Source: Hepsetus odoe
Lineage: Eukaryota > Chordata > Actinopteri > Characiformes > Hepsetidae
NCBI GenBank assembly: GCA_017165825.1
Contig: CM029385.1
Coordinates: 681,431 to 745,430, forward strand
DNA length: 64,000 bases
Reading direction: 5' to 3'
Below, in pieces: positions 42,872 to 55,104 of this stretch (its first letter is position 1; each line of letters opens with the position of its first letter). The position numbers were made by a program, and so were the translations under genes. The notes below the pieces were generated by a model. It did not search any database, was not told the DNA's origin, and saw nothing but the letters and a program-made list of their open reading frames with translations.

Positions 42872-45006
42872 GAGGCCTGTCACAGCATAGGGACTCTGTG
42901 GCAGGCCCTCCAGTGTTCCCACAGCCTTCAGGGGTATTTCTCAGCTCCTCCTTACGTTGGGGTTCAGGTAGAGAAGAACGGCTTTGGGCTTTCATAGACT
43001 CAGGGGCTGCCGGAAACTTTATAGACGCAGAGCTAGCCAGGAAATGGGATTTACCCATAGAGACCCTGGATCGCCCACTCCCCGTGGCGGCTATTGATGG
43101 GCGGGCCTTAGCTTCGGGGGTTATTACTCATCAAACCCTCCCCATAACTCTGTGTATTGGTCTGCATTGCGAATGGCTGCCCCTACTTCTTGTTCGGGCT
43201 CCTGATCTACCCCTTATTTTGGGATTCCCCTGGCTACAGCGACATAATCCTCATTTGGACTGGTTAACCCGATCGGTAGTGGCCTGGGGACCTCATTGCA
43301 CGCGTTCTTGTTTTATCACTGGTCGGGCCCCTAAAACTCCACTCGCTTCTGAGGTGATTCCGGGTCTGAACACAGTTCCCCCAGAATATCGGGACCTCCA
43401 AGAGGTCTTTAGTAAGCAGAAATCCCAACTCCTTCCTTCTCATAGGCCCTATGATTGTGCTATTGACTTGCTTCCGGGCACGACTCCTCCTAGGGGCCGC
43501 CTGTTTTCCCTCTCGGGTCCCGAGAAGGTGGCCATGGAGGATTACATCCAAGAGGCCCTGGCTCTGGGTTTTATTAGGCCTTCTACATCCCCCGCAGGAG
43601 CGGGGTTCTTTTTTGTGGGTAAGAAGGACGGTGGTCTCCGTCCATGTATTGATTATCGGGGCCTCAATAAGATAACTATCAAGGACAGGTACCCCTTGCC
43701 TCTCATGTCAACAGCCTTTGAGGCACTGCAACAGGCATCCATTTTTACCAAACTGGACCTGCGCAGCGCCTACAACCTCATCCGGATCAGGGAGGGACAT
43801 GAGTGGAAGACTGCCTTCATCACGCCATCAGGGCATTATGAATACCTTGTTATGCATTTTGGGCTTATGAATGCTCCAGCTGTTTTCCAGCGTTTCATTA
43901 ATGAGGTCTTAAGAGAGGCCCTGAATCATTACGCATTCGTCTATCTGGACGACATCCTCATTTTTAGTCGGACGGAGGGCGAACACAAGGTCCATGTGCG
44001 AAGGATCCTCCAACTGCTCTTAGAGCATCATTTATTCGTAAAACTTGAAAAGTCCCTATTCCATGCTCGCTCCGTCACCTTCCTGGGCTTTGTAGTCTCC
44101 CAGGGGCAGCTGAGCATGGACCCGAATAAAATAAAAGCAGTGGCCGAGTGGCCACGCCCCACCTCGGTCCGCCTAGTGCAACGGTTTCTGGGCTTTGCAA
44201 ACTTTTTCCGTCGTTTTGTGTGTAACTTTAGCACGATAGCAGCCCCCTTGACTGCCCTTACCCGCAAGACAGTGGTGCGTTTTCACTGGACCCCAGAGGC
44301 CCAGGAGGCTTTCAGTGAACTTAAAAACAGGCTGTCCGTGGCCCCTGTCTTGCAGCATCCTGATCCCGAGCTCCCTTTTATTGTTGAGGTGGATGCGTCA
44401 GAGGTGGGAGTTGGGGCGGTTTTGTCCCAGCGTTCGGCTCCCGATAATAAACTGCACCCATGTGCTTACTTTTCCCGCCGCCTTTCTCCTGCTGAACGTA
44501 ACTATGACATAGGAGATCGGGAGCTGCTGGCGGTTAAACTTGCCTTTGAGGAATGGAGACATTGGCTTGAGGGGGCTCGACATCAGGTACTGGTCTGGAC
44601 CGACCATAAGAATCTGGCTTATATCGAGCAAGCCAAACGCCTCAAACCCCGTCAGGCTAGGTGGGCTCTTTTCTTTGCCCGATTTGACTTCCTGCTGTCG
44701 TATCGCCCTGGGTCTAAGAACCTCAAGCCTGATGCTCTCTCTCGCCAGTGGGACTCTCCTATCTCCGAGGGTCCCCCTGAACCCATTGTTCCCCGGCAGA
44801 GAATTGTGGCTCCTATACGCTGGGGAATTGAAACAGAAGTGAGTAAGGGTTCTTGTGCCAATCTTCTAGGGTTTGTGCCAGTAATAAGGATCCCAGAGCC
44901 AGACCTGCAGGTCTCTTGCACCCACTGCCAATTCCCAAACGCCCATGGTCACATCTCTCTCTGGATTTTATCACAGGCCTTCCCCCATCTCGTGGTAATA
45001 CTGTAA
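42856..45006 (+). pseudogene. pol: Chromovirus pol: protease, RT, RNase H
   Basis: Open in the -1 frame of gag from 42856; no ATG is needed if made by frameshifting (the overlap holds A-TTA-AAC before the gag stop, only a weak slippery site). Protease active site FIDSGAAGNF at about residue 35; RT with LRPCIDYRGLNKIT and catalytic YLDDILIF; RNase H with VEVDASEVGVGAV and TDHKNLAYIEQAKRL. After SYRPGSKNLKPDALSR the frame runs ~80 codons and is lost near 44850-44900 by a -1 shift. Most of pol is intact and could be fairly young. Confidence 0.85.
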
Positions 45007-45491
45007 TCCTAGTGGTTGTAGATAGGTTCTCAAAAGCAGGCAGGTTCATAGCACTGCGGAAACTCCCTTCTGCCAAAGAAACGGCAGAGTTGCTACTCCA
45101 CCATATAGTCCGCATCCATGGCCTACCTGTGGACATTGTTTCGGACCGGGGTCCTCAGTTCAGTTGCCTGTTTTGGAAGGCTTTTTGTAATTCCTTAGGG
45201 GCCACCGCTAGTCTCTCTTCTGGCTACCATCCCCAGTCTAATGGCCAGACCGAGAGGGTTAACCAGGACTTGGAGCAGACCCTCCGCTGCCTAGCTTCCG
45301 AACGTCCCTCCTCTTGGGCTGACCAGCTCATATGGGCTGAATACGCTCATAACACCCTCTGGCACTCGTCTTTGGGTATGTCCCCCTTCGAGTGTCAATT
45401 CGGTTTTGCCCCACCTGTGTTCCCACAACAGGAAGAGGAGGGGGTGGTCCCCTCTGCGGCTCTTTTGGTGCAACGTTGCCGCCGCTCCTGA
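44853..45491 (+). pseudogene. Chromovirus integrase core, HHCC region missing
   Basis: The core shows the first Asp (HLSLDFITGLPPS), the second (DIVSDRGPQF) and the Glu in NGQTERVNQD, i.e. the DDE triad. The ~70-residue zinc-binding N-terminal domain expected between RNase H and the core is absent: fewer than 100 bases separate WGIETEV from the PAGLLHPLPIPKRPW linker. Ends at a TGA where the copy at 8.5 kb has TGG. Confidence 0.82.
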
Positions 45492-46000
45492 CTGAAAGCG
45501 CGCAAAGCCCTTCAGCGTGCTTCTGCGGCCCAGAAGCGGGCGGCTGACAGCAAGCGGCGCCTCGGGCAGTCTTTTAGGCCTGGGCAGATGGTGTGGCTTT
45601 CTGCTAAAGACCTGCCTCTCCGTGTTGAGTCTCGGAAGCTGGCCCCACGGTATGTGGGTCCTTTCAAGGTGCTCCGCAGAATCAACCCGGTTTCGTACCG
45701 TTTACGCCTGCCCAGGTCTATGCGCATCAACCCCACTTTTCATGTGTCCCGTCTCAAGCCCGTGCTTTGTGGCGCGCGGGCCCCGGCCCCGGCGCCCCGT
45801 CTTATTGATGGTGCCCCGGCGTATACGGTCCGTCGATTGTTGAGGGAACGCCGGGTTCGGGGCCGCTCCCAGTTTTTGGTCGATTGGGAGGGTTATGGCC
45901 CTGAGGAGCGTTCGTGGGTCCCTGCCCGTCACATTCTGGACCCTGAGCTCATCAGGTCCTTTCGGCGGGACCGGGCTGCTGGTTTGGGAACGTCCGGTGC
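45492..46000 (+). pseudogene. Integrase tail and chromodomain
   Basis: Same frame as the core after the TGA. GQMVWLSAKDLPLRVESRKL (SH3-like integrase tail with a GPF/Y-type VGPFKVLRRINPVSYRL), then a chromodomain with FLVDWEGYGPEERSWVP aromatic and acidic positions, running into the gap. Confidence 0.82.
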
Positions 46001-46500
46001 NNNNNNNNNNNNNNNNNNNNNNNNNNNNNNNNNNNNNNNNNNNNNNNNNNNNNNNNNNNNNNNNNNNNNNNNNNNNNNNNNNNNNNNNNNNNNNNNNNNN
46101 NNNNNNNNNNNNNNNNNNNNNNNNNNNNNNNNNNNNNNNNNNNNNNNNNNNNNNNNNNNNNNNNNNNNNNNNNNNNNNNNNNNNNNNNNNNNNNNNNNNN
46201 NNNNNNNNNNNNNNNNNNNNNNNNNNNNNNNNNNNNNNNNNNNNNNNNNNNNNNNNNNNNNNNNNNNNNNNNNNNNNNNNNNNNNNNNNNNNNNNNNNNN
46301 NNNNNNNNNNNNNNNNNNNNNNNNNNNNNNNNNNNNNNNNNNNNNNNNNNNNNNNNNNNNNNNNNNNNNNNNNNNNNNNNNNNNNNNNNNNNNNNNNNNN
46401 NNNNNNNNNNNNNNNNNNNNNNNNNNNNNNNNNNNNNNNNNNNNNNNNNNNNNNNNNNNNNNNNNNNNNNNNNNNNNNNNNNNNNNNNNNNNNNNNNNNN
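46001..46500. other. Assembly gap (500 N)
   Basis: Placeholder gap at the 3' end of the chromovirus. The missing piece should hold the polypurine tract and 3' LTR, and may hold more of the CYP2-like gene. Confidence 0.99.
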
Positions 46501-46914
46501 TGAGTGGAGATCCCCTTTATCTAGAACATTTATAATTTAGGCACTTGCAGCCTGGAGCACTAAAACATTTGCATTTCTGTCATTTAATTGAGCTACTTTG
46601 CCAAGGATGACAGGATTTTCCACTTTGACAGGAAGAAATAGTATTTTTGGACCAACAAGATGATTCCCAGTAAAAAGAAATGAGGGATGGCTGTAGAATT
46701 TTGCGCAGCACTGTAAACTGATAGAGTTCAGAAGCTGCCCATTTGCCTGTTAGATGCTTGTTTTTCAGTAAATGGGTTTTCTGATTTCAGGAGGACTAAC
46801 TGAACGCTGCCTCTGTAGCTGGGAGCACGTTACAAACTGGGGTCTAAGATTTCCTTTAGATTGATGGTTGAGAACAAAGGGAGGAAGGTCTTCATTTTAA
46901 TTAAGGAAGGTCAA
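46501..46914. other. No gene seen
   Basis: Probably intron of the P450 gene; no exon 7-type motif found. Confidence 0.4.
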
Positions 46915-47312
46915 GGGTCAGCGGTGGAGTACTGCTCAGAGACAAGGTCCCATGATTGGAAGGTTGTGTGTTTGAGTCTCAGACCAATAGGTTACCCTGA
47001 AATACCCTTAAGCAAAGTACTGTCAGCAGTGCAGCGGTGCCTTAGTGGTTTGGGACCAGGCCCAAGGATCAGAAGGTCATGGGTTCGAATCCCAGACCAG
47101 TAGGTTGCCTTGAACTACCCTTGAGCATGGTACCGTCCCCCTCACTGCTCCCTGAGTAGTTTCGAATAGTTGCCCCCTGCTGGACGGTGTGTGGGGGTAA
47201 AATGCAGAGGTTGAATTTCATTGTAATTTTTTTTTTTTCCAGAGTAGAGACTGTGGTTCACCGTCTGCTGTGCTTTTACAATGACCAGTCACTTTCACTT
47301 TCACCTGGCACT
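46915..47312 (+). repeat. Two tandem tRNA-like SINEs
   Basis: First copy 46915-47030 (truncated at TGAAATACCCTTAAGCAAAG), second 47031-47312 complete to CAGTCACTTTCACTTTCAC. The second appears to have inserted into the first. Confidence 0.75.
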
Positions 47313-47354
47313 TTAGCTGTGTGACACTTCACTCTGCTTTCTGATTTATCGTAG

Positions 47355-47496
47355 GGGGTGACCGTGTTCCCCTTGCTGAGGCCAATCATGCAGGACAACA
47401 AAGAGTTCAGCACTCCGGACCAGTTCAATCCCGGACACTTCCTGGATGAGAAGGGCAAATTTCTGAAGAAAGAGAGTTTTATCCCCTTTTCTATAG
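47355..47496 (+). CDS. CYP2-type cytochrome P450, penultimate exon
   Basis: 142 nt between an AG acceptor and a GTAACG donor, the size usual for exon 8 of CYP2 genes. Encodes GVTVFPLLRPIMQDNKEF, the PERF-equivalent STPDQFNPGHFLDEKGKF and FIPFSIG, the start of the haem-binding loop. Family knowledge: microsomal haem monooxygenase oxidising lipids or xenobiotics. Exons 1-7 are not visible; they may be in the gap at 46001 or lost. Confidence 0.88.
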
Positions 47497-47739
47497 GTAA
47501 CGTTCAACATTTCACAATTCAGAATGGAGCATGTTCTGGATTCCCAGCCTGACAGCTTCAGGGTCAAACAGCCCAGGCTGTTAGAGAAGCGTCTGACTTA
47601 AACACTGAAATACAACCAGACTGGCAGAAATCGGTGTATAAAAACATGTTCAGTACTGTGGGAGAGTCTCCATCCCTCTTTCTTCCAACCGTGCAGGAGA
47701 TCACTTTACCTGCTGTCTCAAACACACATGTAAATCCAG

Positions 47740-47905
47740 TCTGGAACACAAAGGGTGTAGAATTCCTCCCAGCTTTGATATGACCACCCCTATTCCTCAA
47801 CACAGCCTTAACTCTCTTAGGCAAGCTTTCTTGTCTTTTTTTTAAGTCGGCTTCAGGAACACTTCTCCAGGCTTCTTGAAGGACCTCCCCAAGCTCTCCT
47901 TTGCT
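47740..47905 (-). mobile_element. Tc1/mariner transposase C-terminal remnant in CYP2 intron
   Basis: Minus strand encodes EAWRSVPEADLKKRQESLPK and RVKAVLRNRGGHIKAG, the typical Tc1/mariner transposase carboxyl end. The rest is eroded. Confidence 0.6.
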
Positions 47906-47933
47906 GATCACACGCTGCTTCTGAAGCTGCTCA

Positions 47934-48067
47934 GGTACAGAGACTGTACTGAAAATGAGAGACAACAACACTGTCCTTCAGGAAGATCTGGAGAACTGCT
48001 CAGGTACAGAGACTGGACTGAACATGAGAGACAACGACACTGTCCTTCAGGAAGATCTGGAGAACTG
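47934..48067. repeat. Two-copy 67-bp tandem repeat
   Basis: CAGGTACAGAGACTG...GGAGAACTG occurs twice in a row with a few mismatches, in the P450 intron. Confidence 0.85.
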
Positions 48068-48557
48068 TTCCTCAGCAACACATTAAACATACAAGAACGT
48101 CTGGAAGCAAAATATAAAGAATTGCGGGGCTGAAGACTGGACTGTACATCTTTTTAAACACGACAGGAGACCGGAGACTAATTCAGAGGTTAAACTGATC
48201 TCAGACTGATGGAGATCATGTTTAGATTAGCCTCATTGCTTGTCCTTCTCATGAGTTTGCTACTGAAGTAATCCATTCGTTCTGCTATTAGCATGATTTG
48301 TCCCAGTTGTGAGATGACGTCTGTCTTTACCAGAGAAAAGAAATGACATTCAACTAAAACCCCATGATGTCATTTTCTAATTTAGACTGAGTCCCAGGAC
48401 AGGCTCCCCCCCCCGCCCCGTTTAGGAACAGCGGCTCAGAGAACGGACAGTCTGTCCAGTCTGAGCTCCACTGGTCTGAATATCGGCTCTTTGATGGTGG
48501 ACGAACATGTCTGCTGTTTTTGACTGAAATAACTGCACAGGCTTTTTGGTTTTGCAG

Positions 48558-48733
48558 GTAAGCGCACCTGTCCCGGCGAACAGATGGTTCACATGGAGTT
48601 CTTCCTCTTCTTCACCTGCCTGATGCAAAGCTTCAGTTTTCATGCCCCTGAAGGCCAGACTGTGAAGTTAGAGGGCACTGTGGGTATTACTACCGCACCC
48701 AAACCCTTCCAGATACGCGCTGTCCCACGCTGA
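48558..48733 (+). CDS. CYP2-type cytochrome P450, last exon
   Basis: After TTTTGCAG, GT completes the split glycine codon and the sequence reads KRTCPGEQMVHMEFFLFFTC: the haem-ligand cysteine of FSIGKRTCPGE is present. Continues through LMQSFSFHAPEG and TTAPKPFQIRAVPR to TGA. Phase and length fit CYP2 exon 9. The two exons are intact, so the gene may be functional if its 5' part exists beyond the gap. Subfamily not assigned. Confidence 0.88.
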
Positions 48734-48810
48734 TGCCACCCTGAGCAGCTCACTGAGGAACCTCCCTGGAAACATGGACAACTACATTTTTCCTAAATTA
48801 CCGTCGATTT

Positions 48811-48816
48811 AATAAA
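48811..48816 (+). terminator. Polyadenylation signal of CYP2-like gene
   Basis: AATAAA 78 bases after the stop codon. Confidence 0.6.
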
Positions 48817-48969
48817 TCTGCTCCGTCTGAATCAAAGCTGTGTTCTGTAAACACTGTGATGCATCTTCTGTAAAGCTTTACACTCAGAGCACAATTATTA
48901 CCAAGTGAGTGTTTTAAGGATTAACTTTAATCTGGAACTAATCCAGTCAATCCAGAACGTTAAACCCTG

Positions 48970-49700
48970 AAAACCTGAAACGTGAGTGTGGGGAAAAAGG
49001 TTTCTTCAGTTTCTTCATCTGTTGGTGAACTTTTTCACCGCAGCCTCCCAGACTCGTTTAAGAAGGTCCACAAGTTCTCAACGGGGTTTAGGTTCAGGTG
49101 AGGAAGGGGGCGTGTCATTATCCGTTCATCTTTACGCAGTGGAGAACTTCCATGCATGTGATGGAGCCTCGTCCTGCAGAAACATCATGATCTTCTCGAA
49201 AGATCAGACTTTTTCCTGAAGCACTGCAGGAAGTGTCTCTGAACACGGGCAGCAGGTTTGGGGGTTCGATCTGAAAAGGTCCAACCAGCTCATCTATACT
49301 TAAATCCAATCAGCGTCCGAGTTTCTACAGCTTGGAGTTGGAACAGATGAAGAAAACAATGATCTGGTCAAAACACTCACTGGTCTGATAATTGTGACAC
49401 GGTGTAACCAGTTCGGCTGCCTGTACCGTCTTTTCTGCTGCACTGCTATAGTTTACATTACGTGTGTTTTTATGAACATCCGACTTTCTTTTGTCTGGTT
49501 TGAAGAGATAATCACAGGTTTGAGAAACTGGAACTGTTGTACGTGATGATAATAAACTTTCACCTGCTGTCTGTGGACTCCTTTAGTACGAGGCTTGCTG
49601 TATCGTCTGATGTAAACAGTAGATGGTGCCAAATCCTGCTGATGGTCAAACAGCAGCTTCAAGGTTCACGGTTCATGTTCTTAACGTCCCATCAGCCTCT
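48970..49700 (-). mobile_element. Tc1/mariner transposon remnant
   Basis: Minus-strand fragments read, in order, TVYIRRYSKPRTKGVHRQQ (helix-turn-helix region, ~49610), VMFLQDEAPSHAWK (~49190, second catalytic Asp region) and LNPVENLWTFL (~49085, before the third acidic residue). Frames are broken; terminal repeats not identified. Confidence 0.65.
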
Positions 49701-50258
49701 GTCTGTAATCCCGGGTCACCTCGTTAACCTGCTCCTCTGTGATTATGGTATCTTTACTCTTTCACCAAACCTAAAACAGGACTTTTTACTGTTGCCATGG
49801 CTCCCGCTTCTGGGTAACATCAACCTTTGTTACTGAAAAAAGAAGTGTAATGCGTCTGATTTCAGCTTGAACCCTGCAATGAAAGTGGAGACCAGACTGG
49901 ATGAATTCATAGTAAAATAACCAAGCAGAAGACAGAACCATGACCATGGAGGTGACGTTTACAGAACCACAGTTACAGAGAAATTCATTTTCACACCTAA
50001 TAGCCTCAATCGTTCTCACAAGCTTTAAAAAAGCTCATAGTCACTATTGCACAGCAGAACCCTTCGCTCGTTCTCCATCGGCAGAGCCAAATACAACTTC
50101 TGCTCCTCGTCATCGGCAGTGTGGACCACACCACGTCGCCAGATGAAAGTGTGTGAAACTGAGTGCTCAACCTCAGAGGCACAGACGTGACTCGGTTTGA
50201 GTTCAGCTTACAGCTCAGCAGGTTCAAACGATGATCATTTGACATTTCACTGGCGTGA

Positions 50259-50425
50259 AGCAGCGCTGGTCTAGAGTTCAGGGACGAGGCCCCAGGAACT
50301 GAAGGTCATGGGTTTGAATCCCAGACCAGTAGGTAGCCCTGAAGTTCCCTTGAGCAAGGTACCGTCCCCATCAATGCTCCCTTGCCGCTTTCAATAGCTG
50401 CCCCCTGCTGCAGGGTGTGTAGATG
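50259..50425 (+). repeat. tRNA-like SINE
   Basis: AGCGCTGGTCTAGAGTTCAG head; TTGAGCAAGGTACCGTCCCC body. Just 3' of the last recognised NLR exon. Confidence 0.75.
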
Positions 50426-50530
50426 GTTTTCAGAACCTGTAAGACAGAAAATGTACAGAACAAGACATCAACACACGTATTTCCTCAATTAAAGTGTGTG
50501 AGTGTGTGTGTGTGTGTGTGTGTGACTCAC

Positions 50531-50708
50531 TCTATGTGCTTCAGTTTACAGTTTGGATTCTTCTGTAGATCAGTGAGCTGCTTCACTCCCGACTCTGGGA
50601 TTTTATTGAGGCTCAGATTCAGCTCCTTCAGGTGTGATGGGTTTGATTTCAGCGCTTTAGTCAGAGCAACACAGCCGTCCTCTGTAATCTTACAGTGTCT
50701 CAGTCTGC

Positions 50709-50782
<74 letters not shown>

Positions 50783-51691
50783 ATCACATTCTCTGTTTCT
50801 CAGGGTTCCGAAAAGAAAAGAATCAGACGTTCACAATAAAAGTGACAAAAACTAAACGTGTAGGATCAGTGAAACGGTCACCCCAGTATCTCCAGCTGAC
50901 AGCATGGGTCCTCCAGTCCAGCGGCGAGCAGCTCCACTCCCGAGTCCTTCAGTTTGTTATCGCTGAGGTGCAGCTCTCTCAGGGAGGAGGCTGATCTGAG
51001 AGCTGACGCCAGGCTCGCACAGCTTTTCTCTGTGAGTCTGCAGCCACACAGACTGGGAGAGACGCCGAGAGAAACAGCACAGCAGTGAGACACGAGACAC
51101 GAGACACGGGCTCTGCTTCACACACACACACATCATCCAGCAGGGGGCAGCTATTTAAAGAGCCCGGGGCGCAGTGATGGGGACGGTACCTTGTGAAAGG
51201 TAACCTCAGGGCAACCTCCTGGTCTGGGATTCAAACTCACAACCTGATCCTGGGGCCTAAACACCAGCCCACCACTGCCCATATCAAACACACACACACA
51301 CACACATATACACACACGACATGAAGCAGAAAAGCAGATCTCCATGAAAAAATATCCTTCTCTTGTTTTTCCTTGCTTCCTTTTTCACACTTAAAAAGAC
51401 AATCAAGGAACCAACAAACTGCAAGATGACAAAAATTGGACATACGAGGAAAAGACCACTGCAGAGCAAACAGATAAAACTGTTCATGCCGGTGTTGCGC
51501 CTCAGATCAGATCTCACCTCAAGATCGTCAGCCTGCAGCGTGGGTTCCCCAGTCCAGAACAGAGCAGCTCCACTCCGGAGTCTTGTAGTTTATTCTGACT
51601 CAGATTCAGTTCCTTCAGACGTGACGAGGTCAAACTGAGGACCAAGGCCAGAGTTCCACAGCTTAAACTCGTCAGATTACACCATCGCAAC
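50531..51691 (-). CDS. NLR LRR exons (last three)
   Basis: 51518-51691 (174 nt; LKELNLSQNKLQDSGVELL), 50882-51052 (171 nt; LRELHLSDNKLKDSGVELL) and 50531-50704 (174 nt; LKELNLSLNKIPESGVKQL). Each is one pair of ribonuclease-inhibitor-type leucine-rich repeats flanked by consensus splice sites in phase 2. The last ends in a GTGAGT donor, so at least one more exon is expected. Confidence 0.82.
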
Positions 51692-51754
51692 CTGGACGAG
51701 AAACACCAGCGTTAGAAAACAGGTTCATCAAGTTCATCGCTCTCTTTCACACGT

Positions 51755-51804
<50 letters not shown>

Positions 51805-52633
51805 ACACACACAGTAACTCACTGGAGTTTTTCCACTTTGCAGTGTGGTCTCCTCAGATACGCAGACAAGGTTTCCATTCCTGAGTCTCCAACTTTTTTG
51901 AAGTTTAGATTCAGTTCGTTTGACTGCGAGGGATCACTGAACCTACGACCGATGGATTATGAATCATTAAAGGATGAAAACGAATCATGAATTCAAAATA
52001 AAATCTCATTTAAAGATGTACGTTCATCCATGAAGAAGATGCTCACTGTAGGTCTCTCAGCTGACGCTGTAGATCCATGTCCAGAGGAGGGAGCTCCTCC
52101 TTCTTGGGATCTCCCAGCTCATTGCTCTGAGCTGGGCCTGTCAGGGGGCCTGAGGCCTGAGGAAGCTCAGACTCTTTGAAGCTTTCCAGCATGCTACGAA
52201 AAGCAGAACATTATTACTATTTCTGAGTACAGATCAGAACAGATACAGAAGAAAGAGTTTATCGTTATCATCAGAAGGTGCGAGATGTTCTCGATTACGA
52301 TGATTATGAGATCCAACACGTTAATGTTGCGTAATCACTTTGCTCTTGGTGTGCCACTGTTAAGAGGACGTCCGTGGTGAAGATGTTTCTACATGTTAAA
52401 GCTCGTGTCTGTAGGTCAGTAGCTCACTGTAGTTTCTCCAGTTTAAAGCGTGGATCCTTCAGCAGATCCGAGAGCATCTTCACTCCACACTCTCCGGGTT
52501 CATTATAGTTCAGGTTCAGCTCTCTCAGGTGGGAGGGGTTCGATCTCAGAGCTTTAACCAGAACAGCACAGCCCTCCTCAGTAATGCTGCAGCACTGCAG
52601 CCTGCAGAGAGAAAGAGAAATAAATCACACTCA

Positions 52634-52692
<59 letters not shown>

Positions 52693-52696
52693 AGAC

Positions 52697-52753
<57 letters not shown>

Positions 52754-54043
52754 GATACAAAAAGCATAAATAGATGTACTGGAGTGTTTTATTTATTGGC
52801 CTAGAAGGAAGCAAGGTACCGTCCTCATCACTGCTCCCAGGCACTTTCAATAGCATGCCCCTTGCTGCACGTTTGCGTATGGGTACAATGCTGAGGAGGA
52901 GAAGCGATGGCCTAGTGGTTAGGGATTTGGCCCTAGGATCGGAAGGTTGCCTTGACCCTTGAGCAAGGTACCGTCCCCATCACTGCTCCCTGGGTGCTTC
53001 CAGTAGCCCTCTGCTGCATGAGTGTGGGTGTAAAATGCAGAGGTTTTTTATGGCTCACTGTGTGCTGTGTCACTTTCACACACACACATGAGTGTGCGAG
53101 CGTGAAAGTGAAGAACTCACATCAGTGCCTCCAGCCTGCAGTGTGAGATCTTCAGTCCAGTGCAGAGCAGTTTCACCCCCGACTCCTGCAGCGTGTTGTC
53201 ACTCAAGTCCAGCTCCCTCAGGCTTGAGGACCTCAGAGCCGAGGCCAGATGAGAAAGGCTTTCCTCGGTGAGGTCACAACAGCGCAGGCTGTGAGAGAAA
53301 CAACGACACGCCGCTGATCACCAGAGAAGACACGGACAAACCGAGTTAAACACCAGATTAAACGATGGAGGTCACGTGTGTTTAATTCATCCTTCTGGTG
53401 AATTAAACAGCAAGGACCTCAGTGAACCTGACCGAGAAGACCTGTGGACGAAGCCCGAAACGGAGTCTAGAGAACGAAAACCTGCTGCAAATGATAGAAA
53501 CTTTTTATCGATGGAAACGTCTCCGTTTGTAGCCGCTCAGGTCTCAGATTTGTCCACAGTTAATGACTTTCCTCAAAATAACCTTCTTCCCATTTCATGA
53601 GAAACCCTTAATAATGCTTAATAACAATGTGTAATAATTAGCTTCTATTCTTCATCGTCTGATCACACCATCGTTCAACTTTTTTAACCAGAATCTGAAA
53701 TTTATTAAAACGGCTTTTTAATCGGGGTCCTGGAGAACAGGGACCAGCCGGCCACAAGCCCATTGTTCTTTTGTGCTTCTGAGTGGACTTCAACCCGTGT
53801 TAACGTGGCCTAAAACCTCACTGTAGTTCCTCCAGTTTACAGCGTGGATCCTTCAGTAGATCCGAGAGCCCCTTCACTCCCGAGGCTCCGGGTTTATTGG
53901 AGTTTAAGATCAGTTTTCTCAGGTGGAAGGGGTTCGATCTCAGAGCTTTAAACAGTTCAGCACAGCCTGTGTGTGTTAGACTGCAGAGCTCCAACCTGCA
54001 GACAGAAAGAGGAAAAATCATGAGGCTCGTTAGGGAACAGTGT

Positions 54044-54080
<37 letters not shown>

Positions 54081-55072
54081 TGACCCCAGCATCTCCAGCT
54101 TGCATTGTAGTTTCTTCAGTCCTGCAGCCACAATCTTCACGCCTGAGTCCTGGAGTTTATTGTAGCTCAGGTTCAGTTTCCTCAGACTCGGGCCGAGAGC
54201 TGCAGCCAGAGCGTCACAGTGCTTCTCGGTGAGATTACAGTTGCTCAGCCTGGCAGAAGAACATCCACGTCAAACACAAACCCGTATCCTGGCCTTCCGT
54301 TCGGCCCTTCAAAGGAACGCTTCTCTTCTCAGATTCTCAAAAATATTTTGCCCCAAATGTTAAACCACACAAAGTAAATCCATTTATCCGCTCGTCGGGT
54401 TTGATGTCAACACTAGAGACAATCGGTATCAGTAGATCAGCACACTTGATGCCTTATGACTGGAACAAACAGGAAGTGTGAAAATGTAACCGTGGCGTCC
54501 TGTCAGCTGTTCAATCACCTGCTGTTGAAGATTCGGACTTATTTAACTTTGATTTGGATTCGTCTCAAGAATGCAAGACAAACAAGAATGCAAGAATGTT
54601 TAGGTGCAATCATGACTGTGCAGCTCTCTGAAGAGATGGAGGAGCAATGAGTTCATATTTCTATCCCATATCTTCATGTTTGTATCTCTGTAAAACAGGA
54701 AGTTATGAATACCCACCTAAGAAGTTTGGAAAATGTGATTGAATATTCAGCTCGATAAAAGGATTACGGGAAGATCTTTATGAAAGAGCTTTCTCGAACA
54801 GGTTAGCGCATGATTGAGGTGATTAACCAATTAGGAGCTTTTCTTAATTGGTAAGTAGTTCAGAGGATTATATCGGGAGGAGGATGCTACAGGTGGAGGA
54901 GAAGAGGAAGGACAAAGAGGATGTTTATGGACGTGGTGAGAGAGGACGTGAAGATGGTCAGTTTGAAGGAGGAAGATGCAGAGGACAGGAAGAAATGGAG
55001 ACCATGTGGCGACCCCTAAACGGAAGCAGCTGAAAGTCAAAGAAGAAGAAGAAGAAGAAGAAGAAGAAGAAG

Positions 55073-55104
<32 letters not shown>

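Larger units (their letters stand above)
41249..46000 (+). mobile_element. Ty3/gypsy chromovirus, one long copy
   Basis: Order: 5' LTR, gag, pol (protease, RT, RNase H, integrase core), chromodomain, then the assembly gap that hides the polypurine tract and 3' LTR. The chromodomain and gene order place it among vertebrate chromoviruses. Not intact: pol shifts frame near 44850, the integrase zinc-binding region is missing, and a stop lies before the integrase tail. Known behaviour of the group: replication through an RNA copy, with chromodomain-guided insertion. Confidence 0.92.
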
